Assembly: GCF_030450055.1 (NCBI RefSeq)
Contig: NZ_CP118480.1
Span: 1,949,415 to 2,013,414 of the forward strand
Direction: 5' to 3'
Source of the DNA: Gallaecimonas kandeliae
Lineage (GTDB): Bacteria; Pseudomonadota; Gammaproteobacteria; Enterobacterales; Gallaecimonadaceae
DNA: 64,000 nt
The notes beneath the pieces were generated by a model that was not told the origin of the DNA, ran no database searches, and saw only the letters and a list, made by a program, of their open reading frames with translations. Positions within the stretch are counted from its first letter, which is position 1. The number at the start of each line of letters is the position of its first letter. Made by a program: the position numbers and the translations under genes. Shown piece after piece: positions 33,616-43,405 of this stretch.

Positions 33616-35289
33616 TTAGTCTTCGCTCTTGGCCGCTTTGAAGGCTTCAGCCATAGCGTTCGGGATAACCGCGTCTTCCTGGCTGTTCAGGTGCTCCATG
33701 GCATCACGCTCGTCTGCTTCATCCTTGGCACGGACGGACAGGGAGACGGTGCGGTTCTTGCGATCAACGCCCATGAACTTGGCTTCGACAGACTCACCGA
33801 CCTTCAGGACGGTGGAAGCGTCTTCGATGCGCTCACGGGAGATGTCGGAAGCACGCAGGTAGCCTTCAACACCTTCACCCAGATCGATGGTGGCGCCTTT
33901 GGCGTCAACGGCGATCACGGTACCGTTAACGATAGCACCTTTCTTGTTATCGCTCAGGTAGTTGTTGAAAGGATCGGCTTCCAGCTGCTTGACGCCCAGG
34001 CTGATGCGCTCGCGCTCGGCATCCACTTGCAGTACAACGGCGGTGATTTCTTCGCCTTTCTTGTACTCGCGTACGGCTTCTTCGCCGGTAGCGTTCCAGG
34101 AGATGTCGGACAGGTGAACCAGACCGTCGATGCCGCCGTCCAGACCGATGAAGATACCGAAGTCGGTGATGGACTTGATCTTACCGGAGACTTGGTCGCC
34201 CTTGTTGAATTTGCCAGCGAACTCTTCCCAGGGGTTGAGTTTGCACTGCTTGAGGCCCAGGGAGATACGACGACGCTCTTCGTCGATGTCCAGAACCATG
34301 ACTTCCACTTCGTCGCCCAGGTTGACAACCTTGGAGGGATGGATGTTCTTGTTGGTCCAGTCCATTTCGGAAACGTGTACCAGGCCTTCAACGCCTTCTT
34401 CGATTTCAACGAAGCAGCCGTAGTCGGTCAGGTTGGTCACGCGGCCTTTAAGCTTGTGACCTTCAGGGTAACGCTCGGCGATGGAGACCCAAGGATCGGC
34501 ACCCAGTTGCTTGAGGCCCAGGGACACACGGGTACGCTCGCGGTCGAACTTCAGTACCTTGACGGTGATCTCGTCGCCGACGTTGACGATCTCGGAAGGA
34601 TGCTTGACGCGCTTCCAAGCCATGTCGGTGATGTGCAGCAGGCCGTCAACGCCACCCAGGTCTACGAAGGCACCGTAGTCGGTCAGGTTCTTAACGATAC
34701 CCTTGACTTCCATACCTTCTTGCAGGTTTTGCAGCAGTTGCTCACGCTCAACGTTGTTCTCGGACTCGATCACAGCGCGACGGGAAACCACGACGTTGTT
34801 ACGCTTCTGGTCCAGCTTGATGACCTTGAATTCCAGGTCTTTGTTTTCCAGGTGAGCGGTGTCGCGGATAGGACGTACATCAACCAGGGAGCCGGGCAGG
34901 AAGGCACGGATGCCGTCCAGGTCGACAGTGAAGCCGCCCTTGACTTTGCCGTTGATGATACCGATGACGGTTTCGTTGTTCTCGTAGGCTTTCTCGAGAA
35001 CCAGCCAGGCTTCGTAGCGCTTGGCTTTTTCGCGGGACAGGATGGTCTCGCCGAAGCCGTCTTCTACGGTGTCCAGGGCCACGTCAACAACGTCACCGAC
35101 GTTTACGGTGATTTCGCCGTTGGCGTCTTTGAACTGTTCGGCAGGAATAGCGGACTCAGATTTCAGACCAGCGTCAACCAGTACGATGTCCTTCTGAACG
35201 CGGACAACGGTACCTTTGACGATGGAACCCGGGCGGGTTTCGATTTCTTTCAGGCTTTCTTCGAACAGTTGAGCAAATGATTCAGTCAT
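33616..35289 (-). CDS. rpsA: 30S ribosomal protein S1
   Basis: A 557-residue protein, the same length as E. coli S1, made of six S1 (OB-fold) repeats; recurring signals are [28 protein letters not shown] and [14 protein letters not shown]. It helps mRNAs bind the ribosome. The ATG at 35289 has no Shine-Dalgarno sequence (AGCAGACACAC precedes it), a known feature of rpsA that depends on a folded leader and on S1 itself. Confidence 0.98.
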   Translation of the reverse strand: MTESFAQLFEESLKEIETRPGSIVKGTVVRVQKDIVLVDAGLKSESAIPAEQFKDANGEITVNVGDVVDVALDTVEDGFGETILSREKAKRYEAWLVLEKAYENNETVIGIINGKVKGGFTVDLDGIRAFLPGSLVDVRPIRDTAHLENKDLEFKVIKLDQKRNNVVVSRRAVIESENNVEREQLLQNLQEGMEVKGIVKNLTDYGAFVDLGGVDGLLHITDMAWKRVKHPSEIVNVGDEITVKVLKFDRERTRVSLGLKQLGADPWVSIAERYPEGHKLKGRVTNLTDYGCFVEIEEGVEGLVHVSEMDWTNKNIHPSKVVNLGDEVEVMVLDIDEERRRISLGLKQCKLNPWEEFAGKFNKGDQVSGKIKSITDFGIFIGLDGGIDGLVHLSDISWNATGEEAVREYKKGEEITAVVLQVDAERERISLGVKQLEADPFNNYLSDNKKGAIVNGTVIAVDAKGATIDLGEGVEGYLRASDISRERIEDASTVLKVGESVEAKFMGVDRKNRTVSLSVRAKDEADERDAMEHLNSQEDAVIPNAMAEAFKAAKSED

Positions 35290-35375
35290 GTGTGTCTGCT
35301 TATTTAACAAACCATGCGGCATCCGTCCGGCATGGGGTTGTTCATGTTTTCCGCGCCGGTCCCTGGTGCGGAAGG
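35290..35375 (-). promoter_or_regulatory. folded, SD-less rpsA leader
   Basis: Two hairpins precede the AU-rich start region: CCATGC/GCATGG (35312-35335) and TTCCGC/GCGGAA (35349-35373). Each loop contains GGA. In E. coli and relatives three such hairpins with GGA-type loops replace a Shine-Dalgarno sequence and are the target of S1 autorepression. Only two clear hairpins are seen here. Confidence 0.5.
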
Positions 35376-35379
35376 CTTC

Positions 35380-36066
35380 TCAATTGGCCGGTGCCAACTT
35401 GGCACTGACCTCCTGCCAGGCGGCTTCGAGCACCTGCTCGATGGAAAGATGGCTGGTGTCAATGATCACCGCATCTTCCGCTGGCTTCAGCGGCGCCACG
35501 GCGCGATTGGCATCGCGCTCGTCACGCTCACGTATCTCGGTTAAAAGACGTTCAATTTTAGCATCCTGGCCAGACGCCAGCAACTGCTGAAGGCGGCGCT
35601 CGGCGCGCACTTCGGCGCTTGCGGTCAGGAACAGCTTCACCGGCGCGCTCTTGAACACCACAGTGCCCATGTCGCGGCCGTCGGCCACCAGGCCCGGAGC
35701 CTTCTGAAAGGCGCGTTGGCGGCGTAGCAACGCTTCGCGCACCCGAGGAAAGGCAGCCACTTTGGAAGCGGCATTGGCCACTTCCTGGGTACGGATGGCG
35801 CTGGTCACGTCCTCCCCTTCGAGGATCACCTTGACCTGGCCTTCGCCGGGTTCGAACTGCACGTCCAAATGTGCCGCCAGGGGTACCAGCGCTTCTTCAT
35901 CTTCCAAGGGGCATTGGTGATGCAACGCCGCCAGGGCCAGCACGCGATAAATCGCGCCGGAGTCGAGAAAATGCCAGCCCAGTCGTTCTGACAGGTGGTG
36001 GCAAAGGGTGCCCTTGCCTACCCCACTGGGTCCGTCCACCGTGACGACGGGTACCAGTTCAGCCAT
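35380..36066 (-). CDS. cmk: cytidylate kinase
   Basis: A 228-residue NMP kinase starting [21 protein letters not shown], with the P-loop GPSGVGKGT, the CMP-binding [29 protein letters not shown] and [20 protein letters not shown]. It makes CDP and dCDP. GGAGG lies five bases before the ATG at 36066; the frame opens four codons further. Located between aroA and rpsA as in most gammaproteobacteria. Confidence 0.97.
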   Translation of the reverse strand: MAELVPVVTVDGPSGVGKGTLCHHLSERLGWHFLDSGAIYRVLALAALHHQCPLEDEEALVPLAAHLDVQFEPGEGQVKVILEGEDVTSAIRTQEVANAASKVAAFPRVREALLRRQRAFQKAPGLVADGRDMGTVVFKSAPVKLFLTASAEVRAERRLQQLLASGQDAKIERLLTEIRERDERDANRAVAPLKPAEDAVIIDTSHLSIEQVLEAAWQEVSAKLAPAN

Positions 36067-36138
36067 AAAATCCTCCATTTCTACGGATGTGGGTGGAAAC
36101 CCACAGGCGTCGGGCGCGCATTATAGGGTAATTGGCTG

Positions 36139-37410
36139 TCAAATACCTTGTCTGATCGCGGCAAATCGTTCAAAGAAATCGGGAAAGGTCTTGGCGGTGC
36201 ACTTGGGATCGCGGATCCCCATGGCACTCTCCCCCAGTGCCAGCAACGCAAAACACATGGCCATGCGGTGATCGTTGTAGGTGTCAATTTCGGCGTAGCG
36301 GATGGCATTGCCCTTGCTGACCCGGATGAAATCCCGCCCTTCTTCTACCTCGGCACCCACCTTCCTGAGCTCGGTGGCCATGGCATGCAGCCTGTCCGTT
36401 TCCTTGAGGCGCCAGTTATAGATGTTGCGGATACAGGTCTCACCTTCGGCGAAAAGGGCCGTGGTGGCGAGAGTCATGGCGGCATCGGGAATGGCGTTGG
36501 CGTCAAGATCTATGCCTTTGAGTGCGCCCTTGCGCACCCTGACCTGATGCTCTCCCCACTCCACCTGGGCCCCCATTTTCTCCAAGGCGTCGACGAAATC
36601 CACGTCCCCCTGCAGCATGCCTTTGAAGAGGCCCTTGATGGTCACGTCACCGGCGATGGCGCCGGCGGCGGCAAAATAAGAGGCAGAAGAGGCATCCCCT
36701 TCCACGAAGTACTGGCCAGGACTCTGGTATTGGCTTCCAGCCGCTATCACGAAGCTGTGCTCGTCTGGGCGCTCGGCTACCACGCCGAACCTGGCCATCA
36801 ACCCCAGGGTCAGCTCCACGTAGGGCTTGGAGACCAGCTCCCCTTCCACCTCGATGCGCACCTCCCCTTCACAGAGCGGCGCCGCCATCAACAGAGCAGA
36901 GAGGAACTGGCTGGAGAGGTCGCCGCGCACCTTGACGGTACCACCAGCGAGCCTTTTACCGTTGATCCTAAGGGGCGGATAGCCCTCCTCGCCCAGGTAC
37001 TGGATGTCGGCACCCAACTGGCGCAGGGCGTCTACCAAGTCACCTATGGGCCGCTCGTACATGCGCGGCTCACCGGTCAGTTCGAAACTGCCAGGGATCA
37101 AGGCCAGGGCCGCTGTCAGGGGGCGCATGGCGGTGCCGGCGTTACCGAGGAAGATGGGCTGGGCCGGGCTTTGCGGTTGCCAGGGGCCCTGCACCAGCAG
37201 CTCTTCGCCGTCCTGACGCACCGACACGTCCAGCGCCGCAAAGGCGCTGCGCATATGACGGATATCGTCGGCATCCAGCACATTGGCAAGGCGGGTCGGC
37301 TCAGCGCAGAAGGCCGCCAGCAGCAGGGCCCGGTTTGACAGGGACTTGGAGCCTGGCATGGCCAGGGTGCCGGTGACGGTGCCACCGGCGGCGAGGTTCA
37401 GCAATTCCAT
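36139..37410 (-). CDS. aroA: 3-phosphoshikimate 1-carboxyvinyltransferase (EPSP synthase)
   Basis: A 423-residue class I EPSP synthase: [20 protein letters not shown] near 18-37, [15 protein letters not shown] (the LGNAGTAxRxL signature near 88-102), [15 protein letters not shown], and [17 protein letters not shown] near the C-terminus. Gly and Ala at the glyphosate-relevant NAGTAMRP site are the usual class I residues. It joins shikimate-3-phosphate and PEP. It directly follows the chorismate-mutase gene without a gap. Confidence 0.97.
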   Translation of the reverse strand: MELLNLAAGGTVTGTLAMPGSKSLSNRALLLAAFCAEPTRLANVLDADDIRHMRSAFAALDVSVRQDGEELLVQGPWQPQSPAQPIFLGNAGTAMRPLTAALALIPGSFELTGEPRMYERPIGDLVDALRQLGADIQYLGEEGYPPLRINGKRLAGGTVKVRGDLSSQFLSALLMAAPLCEGEVRIEVEGELVSKPYVELTLGLMARFGVVAERPDEHSFVIAAGSQYQSPGQYFVEGDASSASYFAAAGAIAGDVTIKGLFKGMLQGDVDFVDALEKMGAQVEWGEHQVRVRKGALKGIDLDANAIPDAAMTLATTALFAEGETCIRNIYNWRLKETDRLHAMATELRKVGAEVEEGRDFIRVSKGNAIRYAEIDTYNDHRMAMCFALLALGESAMGIRDPKCTAKTFPDFFERFAAIRQGI

Positions 37411-37986
37411 CTAATCATCCGAAAGCAAGGGCCAGGCATCAAACTGATGCCCGGAAATCAAATACCAGTTGTCGCCCACCGGCTCGCCCGGCCCCTGATG
37501 GCTCAGGGCTTGGGCACCGGCCTTGGCGCCATCGGCGGTGAGCAAAAAGCCATGGCGGCCTTGGGCCTTGAAGGTGGCGGCGGGCAAGAGCCCCTTGAGA
37601 CTGGCCGGCAAGGGGCCAAGCCAAAGGGCGCCATCGGCCAGGCCATCGAAGACGGCGGCCAGGGGATCGGCGGTTTGCAGGGTCTGGGTGTAACGGCCCA
37701 GCAGCTTTTCGGCCCAATGAGGCTCGCTGCTGGCGATGCAGAAACGGCCCTGGTGGCCCCGGCACAGGGACACCCAGTCGCGGCAAAATTGCCTGACCAC
37801 GGCAGCAGGAAGCTGAGGGAAGGCATTGACCCTGGCTTCCACCAGGGCGAATTCGCGGGCCGGGTCGAACACCCGGCCCCCTTTTAGCTCGCCGAGGGCG
37901 TCGGCCAGTTCGAGGCGCCTGGCCAGCAGGCCCAGCAGCGCCTCGTCGACCTGGTCTATCTCCCGGCGCAGTGCCTCAAGCGCCAT
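37411..37986 (-). CDS. chorismate mutase domain protein with shortened C-terminal region
   Basis: A 191-residue protein. Residues 1-85 are an AroQ-type chorismate mutase (LRREIDQVDEALLGLLARRLELADAL, then FDPAREFALVEARV), which makes prephenate. The remaining 100 residues are weakly reminiscent of the second half of a prephenate dehydratase domain (GRFCIASSEPHWAEKLLGRY onward), but the dehydratase N-terminal half with its TTR/substrate motifs is absent. It stands where pheA stands between serC and aroA in pseudomonads. The start overlaps the end of serC by eleven bases. The dehydratase activity is probably missing or supplied elsewhere. Confidence 0.75.
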   Translation of the reverse strand: MALEALRREIDQVDEALLGLLARRLELADALGELKGGRVFDPAREFALVEARVNAFPQLPAAVVRQFCRDWVSLCRGHQGRFCIASSEPHWAEKLLGRYTQTLQTADPLAAVFDGLADGALWLGPLPASLKGLLPAATFKAQGRHGFLLTADGAKAGAQALSHQGPGEPVGDNWYLISGHQFDAWPLLSDD

Positions 37987-39052
37987 GGCGCCCGGCAAAA
38001 TCACGCATGAAATCCACCAGGGCCTGGGCCCCTGCCAGCGGCATGGCGTTGTACATGGAGGCGCGCATGCCGCCCACGAAACGATGCCCCTTGAGCGCCA
38101 GCAGGCCAAGTGCTTCGGCCTCGGCCAGGAAGGCCGCGTTGAGGCTCTCGTCCACAAGCTGCCAGACCACGTTCATGCGGGAGCGGCAGGACTTGTCCAC
38201 CTGGTTCTGGTAGAGCGGCAGGTTGTCGATGGCCCCGTAGAGCAGCTCGGCCTTGGCGGCGTTAAGGGCTTCCATGGCGGCAACACCGCCCTGCTCTTTC
38301 AGCCACTCGAACACCAGCCCGGCCAGGTACCAGCTGTAGGTGGGCGGGGTGTTGACCATGGAGTCTTCCTTGGCCTGGCGGGCGTAATCCCAGATGCAGG
38401 GCACCTGCATGTCGTCACGCAGCAGATCCTCGCGCACTATGACCACGGCGAGGCCTGAGGGGCCTATGTTCTTCTGGGCACCGGCATAGATGAGGCCGTA
38501 CTTGCTGACATCGATGCGGCGCGACAGTATGCAGGAGGACATGTCTGCCACCAGGGGCACGTCCACCGCCGGCTCCTCGAACATCTCGATGCCGTCCACC
38601 GTCTCGTTGGGGCAGTAGTGCAGGTACTTGGCGCCTTCGCGCACCCTTATCTCGATGGGCAGGCGGATGGGGCGGGCGCTCATGTCGATTTCGCCGGCGA
38701 TGGCCACATCACGGAAGCGCTTGGCCTCTTCATAGGCGAGCTTGGACCACTGGCCTGTGACCAGGTAGTCGGCCTGCTCCCCTTCTTTCAAGAGGTTCAG
38801 GGGCACGGCGGTGAATTGGCTACGGCCGCCACCGGCCAGGAAAAGCACCTTGTAGTTGTCGGGGATGGCCATCAGCTCACGCAGATCGGCCTCGGCCTTG
38901 GCAGCAATGGCCATGAAGGGCTTGTCGCGGTGGGAGACTTCCATCACCGACACGCCCAAGCCCTGCCAGTCGATAAATTCGTTTTGTGCGCGTTGCATCA
39001 CGGCCGGCGGCAACATGGCCGGGCCAGCACAGAAATTGAATACTCTTTTCAT
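37976..39052 (-). CDS. serC: phosphoserine aminotransferase
   Basis: A 358-residue class V aminotransferase: VFNFCAGPAMLPPAVMQRAQNE, FLAGGGRSQFTAVPLNLL, ADMSSCILSRRIDVSKYGLIYAGAQKN with the PLP lysine, and GGMRASMYNAMPLAG at the C-terminus. It converts phosphohydroxypyruvate to phosphoserine and also serves pyridoxine synthesis. It lies behind gyrA, with a terminator-like hairpin between them. Confidence 0.97.
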   Translation of the reverse strand: MKRVFNFCAGPAMLPPAVMQRAQNEFIDWQGLGVSVMEVSHRDKPFMAIAAKAEADLRELMAIPDNYKVLFLAGGGRSQFTAVPLNLLKEGEQADYLVTGQWSKLAYEEAKRFRDVAIAGEIDMSARPIRLPIEIRVREGAKYLHYCPNETVDGIEMFEEPAVDVPLVADMSSCILSRRIDVSKYGLIYAGAQKNIGPSGLAVVIVREDLLRDDMQVPCIWDYARQAKEDSMVNTPPTYSWYLAGLVFEWLKEQGGVAAMEALNAAKAELLYGAIDNLPLYQNQVDKSCRSRMNVVWQLVDESLNAAFLAEAEALGLLALKGHRFVGGMRASMYNAMPLAGAQALVDFMRDFAGRHGA

Positions 39053-39069
39053 ACGACCCTTTCTAAACG

Positions 39070-39093
39070 CAAAAAGCGGCCTCGCGGCCGCTT
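39070..39093 (-). terminator. intrinsic terminator between gyrA and serC
   Basis: AGCGGCC-GCGA-GGCCGCT followed by TTTTTG on the minus strand, just after the gyrA stop and 17 bases before serC. Confidence 0.8.
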
Positions 39094-39097
39094 TGAC

Positions 39098-41671
39098 TTA
39101 TTCGTCGGCGCCTTCGCCTTCGACCTCTGGAGCGACATCCTCATCCACTTCGGCTATGCGTTGCAAGCCCACCACCTTCTCATCTTTGGTGGTGCGGATG
39201 ATGGTGACACCCTGGGTGTTACGACCCACGCGGGACACCTCGTTGACACGGGTGCGCACCAGGGTGCCGCCGTTGGTGATGAGCATGATCTCGTCATTCT
39301 CTTCCACCGCCACGGCGCCAACCACTTTGCCGTTGCGCTCGGACACCTTGATGGAGACCACGCCCTTGGTGGCGCGGCTCTTGGCCGGGTATTCGAGCTG
39401 CTCGGTACGCTTGCCGTAGCCGTTCTCGGTGACGGTCAGGATGTCCACGTTCGCGTTGGGGATCACCATGGACACGACCCGCTGGCCGTCTTCCAGGTTG
39501 ATGCCGCGCACGCCGGTGGCACCACGGCCCATGGGCCGCACTTGGTCTTCGCTGAAGCGCACGACCTTGCCTTCGTCACTGAACAGCATCACTTCGTTGC
39601 TGCCGTCGGTGATGGTGACACCGATCAGGGCGTCACCCTCGTTGAGGTTGACGGCGATGATGCCGCTGGAGCGGGGGCGGCTGTACTCGGTGAGGGCCGT
39701 CTTCTTGACGGTACCGCAAGCGGTGGCCATGAAGATGTACTTGCCTTCCTCGTATTCGCGCACCGGCAGTATGGCAGTGATGCGCTCGTCCGCTTCCAGG
39801 GGCAGCAGGTTGATGATAGGCCGGCCACGGGCGGTACGGCTGGCCAGCGGCAGCTGGTAGACCTTGAGCCAGTAGAGGCGGCCACGGCTGGAGAAGCAGA
39901 GGATGGTGTCGTGGGTGTTGGCCACCAGCAGACGCTCGATGAAGTCTTCATCCTTCATCTTGGTCGCAGCCTTGCCCTTGCCGCCGCGGCGCTGGGCCTC
40001 GTAGTCGGCCAGCACCTGGTACTTGACGTAGCCCTCATGGGAGAGGGTCACCACCACGTCTTCCTCGTTGATGAGGTCTTCGATGGAGATGTCGGCGGAA
40101 GACTCGCTGATCTCGGTGCGGCGGTCATCGCCGTACTGGTCGGCCACGGCCACCAGCTCTTCGCGGATCACTTCCATCAGGCGCTCGGGAGAGGCCAGGA
40201 TGTGCAGCAGGCCCTTGATGAGATCCAGCAGGCCCTTGTACTCCTCGAGGATCTTCTCGTGCTCGAGGCCGGTCAGGCGGTGCAGGCGCAGATCCAGGAT
40301 GGCCTGGGCCTGCACTTCGGTCAGGTAATACTTGCCGTCGCGGATGCCGAACTGCGGCTCCAGGCCCTCGGGGCGGGCGGCGTCGGTGCCGGCGCCTTCG
40401 AGCATGGCCGCCACGTTGCCGAGCTCCCAGGGGGTGCTGACCAGGCCAGCCTTGGCGTCGGCCGGGGTCGGGCTGCGGCGGATAAGCTCGATGACAGGGT
40501 CGATGTTGGCCAGGGCGATGGCCAGGCCTTCCAGCACATGGGCACGCTCACGGGCCTTGCGCAGTTCAAAGATAGTGCGACGGGTCACCACTTCACGGCG
40601 GTGGTTGATGAAGCACTCGAGGGCATCTTTAAGGTTGAACAGGCGCGGCTGGTTCTGGTCCAGGGCCACCATGTTGATGCCGAAGACCACCTGCATCTGG
40701 GTCAGGGAGTAGAGCTTGTTGAGCACCACTTCACCGGCTTCACCACGCTTGAGTTCGATGACGACCCGCAGGCCGTCCTTGTCGGACTCATCGCGCAGGG
40801 CGCTGATGCCCTCCAGGCGCTTTTCCTTGACCAGCTCGGCGATCTTCTCGATGAGGCGGGCCTTGTTCACCTGGTAGGGCAGCTCGTGGACGACGATGGT
40901 CTCACGGCCATTGTCCTCGTTGACCTCTACCTCGGCGCGGGCACGGATGTAAATCTTGCCGCGGCCGGTGTGGTAGGCGTCGCGGATGCCGCTCTTGCCG
41001 TTGATGATGCCCTGGGTGGGGAAGTCGGGCCCGGGGATGTATTCCATCAGTTCGTCGATGGACAGCTCCGGGTTGTCTATGAGGGCCACGCAGCCCCCCA
41101 CTACCTCACGCAGGTTGTGGGGCGGGATGTTGGTGGCCATACCCACGGCAATACCGGCGGCGCCGTTGACCAGCAGGTTCGGCACCCGGGTCGGCAGCAC
41201 GTCGGGGATTTGTTCGGTGTTGTCGTAGTTGGGGACGAAGTCGACGGTTTCCTTGTCCAGATCCGCCAGCAGTTCGTGGGAGATCTTGGCCATGCGCACT
41301 TCGGTGTAACGCATGGCGGCGGCGGAGTCGCCGTCAACGGAACCGAAGTTCCCCTGCCCGTCCACCAGGGTGTAGCGCATGGAAAAAGGCTGGGCCAGGC
41401 GGACTATGGTGTCGTACACAGCCGAGTCGCCGTGGGGGTGATACTTACCGATCACATCCCCTACTACGCGGGCCGATTTCTTATAGGCTTTGTTCCAGTC
41501 GTTGCCGAGCTCGTTCATGGCGAACAGTACGCGCCGGTGAACGGGCTTGAGGCCGTCACGGACGTCGGGCAGCGCACGCCCGACGATGACGCTCATGGCG
41601 TAATCAAGGTAGGAGCTTTTGAGCTCGTCCTCGATGTTGACCGGCACAATTTCTTTGGCCAGATCGCTCAT
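39098..41671 (-). CDS. gyrA: DNA gyrase subunit A
   Basis: An 857-residue type IIA topoisomerase subunit: [36 protein letters not shown] (the quinolone-resistance region, with the susceptible Ser83 and Asp87), [10 protein letters not shown] with the active-site Tyr, and a C-terminal six-bladed pinwheel ending in an acidic tail ([14 protein letters not shown]). Start at 41671 by alignment with E. coli; eleven further codons upstream are open but not conserved. Confidence 0.98.
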   Translation of the reverse strand: MSDLAKEIVPVNIEDELKSSYLDYAMSVIVGRALPDVRDGLKPVHRRVLFAMNELGNDWNKAYKKSARVVGDVIGKYHPHGDSAVYDTIVRLAQPFSMRYTLVDGQGNFGSVDGDSAAAMRYTEVRMAKISHELLADLDKETVDFVPNYDNTEQIPDVLPTRVPNLLVNGAAGIAVGMATNIPPHNLREVVGGCVALIDNPELSIDELMEYIPGPDFPTQGIINGKSGIRDAYHTGRGKIYIRARAEVEVNEDNGRETIVVHELPYQVNKARLIEKIAELVKEKRLEGISALRDESDKDGLRVVIELKRGEAGEVVLNKLYSLTQMQVVFGINMVALDQNQPRLFNLKDALECFINHRREVVTRRTIFELRKARERAHVLEGLAIALANIDPVIELIRRSPTPADAKAGLVSTPWELGNVAAMLEGAGTDAARPEGLEPQFGIRDGKYYLTEVQAQAILDLRLHRLTGLEHEKILEEYKGLLDLIKGLLHILASPERLMEVIREELVAVADQYGDDRRTEISESSADISIEDLINEEDVVVTLSHEGYVKYQVLADYEAQRRGGKGKAATKMKDEDFIERLLVANTHDTILCFSSRGRLYWLKVYQLPLASRTARGRPIINLLPLEADERITAILPVREYEEGKYIFMATACGTVKKTALTEYSRPRSSGIIAVNLNEGDALIGVTITDGSNEVMLFSDEGKVVRFSEDQVRPMGRGATGVRGINLEDGQRVVSMVIPNANVDILTVTENGYGKRTEQLEYPAKSRATKGVVSIKVSERNGKVVGAVAVEENDEIMLITNGGTLVRTRVNEVSRVGRNTQGVTIIRTTKDEKVVGLQRIAEVDEDVAPEVEGEGADE

Positions 41672-41711
41672 CTCAGTCGTCCCTTTTAGCAGGTCTTCCA
41701 ACAAAGTGAGC

Positions 41712-41769
41712 CACTATACCACAACGCCTGAAGTTGACCATGAAAAGGCAACGCCATCAGGGCTATAAT
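41712..41769. promoter_or_regulatory. divergent gyrA/ubiG promoter region
   Basis: For ubiG, TATAAT at 41764-41769 on the plus strand is a perfect -10 with a poor -35 (TGAAAA, 17 bp upstream). For gyrA the minus strand has TATAGT at 41712-41717 with TGGTCA 16 bp upstream. Both lie in the 129-base divergent interval. Confidence 0.5.
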
Positions 41770-41800
41770 GCGCCGTCAGCCAAACGCCGGAACAGGATAG

Positions 41801-42505
41801 ATGAACAGCAACGTCGACAACGCCGAAATCGCCAAATTCGAAGCCATGGCCCATCGCTGGTGGGATAAGGATGGGGAGTTCAAACCCCTGCATCAGCTGA
41901 ACCCGGTGCGCCTGGCCTTTGTGGAGGAAATGGCGGACGGCCTGGCCGGCAAGCGCATCGTCGATATCGGCTGCGGCGGTGGCATCCTCTCCGAGTCCAT
42001 GGCCCGCCTCGGCGCCAAGGTCACCGGTATCGACATGGGAGGCGAACCCTTGAACGTGGCCCGTGCCCACGCGGCCGAAATGGGAGTGGAGCTGGACTAT
42101 CGCCAGATCACCGCCGAGGAGCTGGCCGAAGAGCTGCCCGGCCAGTTCGATGTCGTCACCTGCATGGAAATGCTCGAACACGTACCGGATCCGCAATCCG
42201 TGGTCAGCGCCTGCGCCAAGCTCTGCAAACCGGGTGGCACCCTGGTGTTCTCCACCCTCAACCGCACTCTCAAGGCCTGGGCACTGGGCGTTTTTGCAGC
42301 CGAGCGCATCCTGAAGTGGCTGCCTGCCGGTACCCACGACTACCAGAAGTTCATCAAGCCCGCCGAGCTGATGGGCTTTTGCGATGAAGCCGGCCTGGTC
42401 CCCACCAAGGCGGTGGGCATGGGCTACAACCTGCTGACCGGCCAGTTCAGCCGCTCCGAGCGTCTGGACATGAACTACCTGGTGGCGGCCAGGAAAGACG
42501 CATGA
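41801..42505 (+). CDS. ubiG: ubiquinone biosynthesis O-methyltransferase
   Basis: A 234-residue SAM methyltransferase: [36 protein letters not shown], the SAM site [22 protein letters not shown] near 53-74, and [20 protein letters not shown]. UbiG carries out both O-methylations of ubiquinone synthesis. Divergent from gyrA as in E. coli. Its last four bases overlap the phosphatase gene. Confidence 0.97.
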   Translation: MNSNVDNAEIAKFEAMAHRWWDKDGEFKPLHQLNPVRLAFVEEMADGLAGKRIVDIGCGGGILSESMARLGAKVTGIDMGGEPLNVARAHAAEMGVELDYRQITAEELAEELPGQFDVVTCMEMLEHVPDPQSVVSACAKLCKPGGTLVFSTLNRTLKAWALGVFAAERILKWLPAGTHDYQKFIKPAELMGFCDEAGLVPTKAVGMGYNLLTGQFSRSERLDMNYLVAARKDA

Positions 42506-43155
42506 CCGCCGTCCTCTTCGACCTCGACGGCACCCTGCTGGACACGGCCCCGGACCTGCGCCGGGCCCTCAATGAGGTGTTGGCCGCCCAGGGCCTGCCG
42601 CTCAAGTCCCTGGACGAGGTGCGCCCCCATGCCACCCACGGCACCAAGAGCCTGCTGAACCTGGGCTTTGGCGAAGGGGCCTTCGAACGCCAGGAGCTGC
42701 GCGAGGCCTTCTGGGCCGCCTACCTGCGTGACATCTCCCAGGAGACCCGGCTCTTTCCCGGCGTCGCCGAGCTGGTGGCCGCCCTCAATGCCGCGGCCAT
42801 TCCCTGGGGCATAGTCACCAACAAGATCACCCAGTTGACGGTGGCCGCCCTGCCTCATTTTCCCGAGCTCGACGCCTGCCAGGCCCTGGTCTGTGGCGAC
42901 ACCCTGGCCGAACGTAAACCCCACCCGGCCCCCTTGCTGCACGCCGCCGCCCTGCTGGGCAGCGATCCCCGCCATTGCCTCTACCTGGGGGATGCCCTGA
43001 CCGACATGGAAGCAGCCCGGGATGCCGGCATGCAGGGCCTGGTGGCCAGCTGGGGCTATGTAGACCAGGATCACCCCCATTGGCCCGCCAGGGCCGTGCT
43101 GGCAAGGCCCCAGGCCCTGCTGGAATGGTGCAAGATCAGTCGATCAGACGCGTGA
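42502..43155 (+). CDS. HAD-superfamily phosphatase, Gph/MupP-like
   Basis: A 217-residue HAD phosphatase. Motif I is [14 protein letters not shown], motif II IVTNK, motif III and IV are [22 protein letters not shown] and [17 protein letters not shown]. The GDTLxERKPHP form and the location after ubiG match MupP of pseudomonads, which dephosphorylates N-acetylmuramic acid 6-phosphate in cell-wall recycling; phosphoglycolate phosphatase (gph) is the alternative. ATGA overlap with ubiG. Confidence 0.88.
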   Translation: MTAVLFDLDGTLLDTAPDLRRALNEVLAAQGLPLKSLDEVRPHATHGTKSLLNLGFGEGAFERQELREAFWAAYLRDISQETRLFPGVAELVAALNAAAIPWGIVTNKITQLTVAALPHFPELDACQALVCGDTLAERKPHPAPLLHAAALLGSDPRHCLYLGDALTDMEAARDAGMQGLVASWGYVDQDHPHWPARAVLARPQALLEWCKISRSDA

Positions 43156-43168
43156 TCGTTTTTTTTTA
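43141..43168 (+). terminator. intrinsic terminator overlapping a stop codon
   Basis: CGATCA (43141-43146) pairs with TGATCG (43153-43158), followed by nine T. The stop TGA of the phosphatase gene lies inside the stem. A second GC-rich hairpin, GGCGGCGA-TGT-TCGCCGCC at 43191-43209, follows. Confidence 0.7.
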
Positions 43169-43214
43169 ACGGGGCTTGCAATTTGGTAAGGGCGGCGATG
43201 TTCGCCGCCTTTGC

Positions 43215-43230
43215 GTTAGTGAACACTAAC
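43215..43230. promoter_or_regulatory. 16 bp palindrome, unassigned operator-like site
   Basis: GTTAGTG-AA-CACTAAC, perfect 7 bp arms with a 2 bp spacer, 176 bp before nrdA. The symmetric form suggests a dimeric repressor; no specific regulator is recognised. Confidence 0.4.
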
Positions 43231-43275
43231 GGGATTAAAAAGGCGCCGTTCTTGGACCTTGAAAGCAGCCCCCGA

Positions 43276-43323
43276 CCTCACTATCTTGTTCCTCGTAACT
43301 TAAACAAACCCAATATCTTGTGT
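43276..43323 (+). promoter_or_regulatory. two NrdR-like boxes before nrdA
   Basis: ACCCAATATCTTGTGT (43308-43323) matches the NrdR consensus ACACWATATATWGTGT at 14 of 16 positions. A weaker copy, CCTCACTATCTTGTTC (43276-43291, 10 of 16), starts 32 bp earlier, the usual three-turn spacing of paired NrdR boxes. NrdR represses ribonucleotide reductase genes when dATP is high. Confidence 0.6.
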
Positions 43324-43405
43324 ATCTGATGCACAAGAAATACACGCCAGTGTCGTAGTAGTGCTGCCGGCGGTACATCAGGGAATAGCGCAGATAAGGT
43401 AAGCC

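Noticed and set aside
33691-35280. A 529-codon plus-strand open frame
   Set aside because: Mirror of rpsA; its apparent repeats only reflect the S1 repeats on the other strand.
38618-41689. A 1023-codon open frame on the plus strand
   Set aside because: It is antisense to gyrA and serC; its product is low-complexity and rich in His/Val/Gly, an artefact of codon bias in high-GC DNA.
41734-41769. TTGACC and TATAAT as a ubiG promoter pair
   Set aside because: The spacer would be 24 bp; only the -10 box was kept.
43331-43346. GCACAAGAAATACACG as a third NrdR box
   Set aside because: Only about half the positions match and the spacing to the strong box (23 bp) is not helical.
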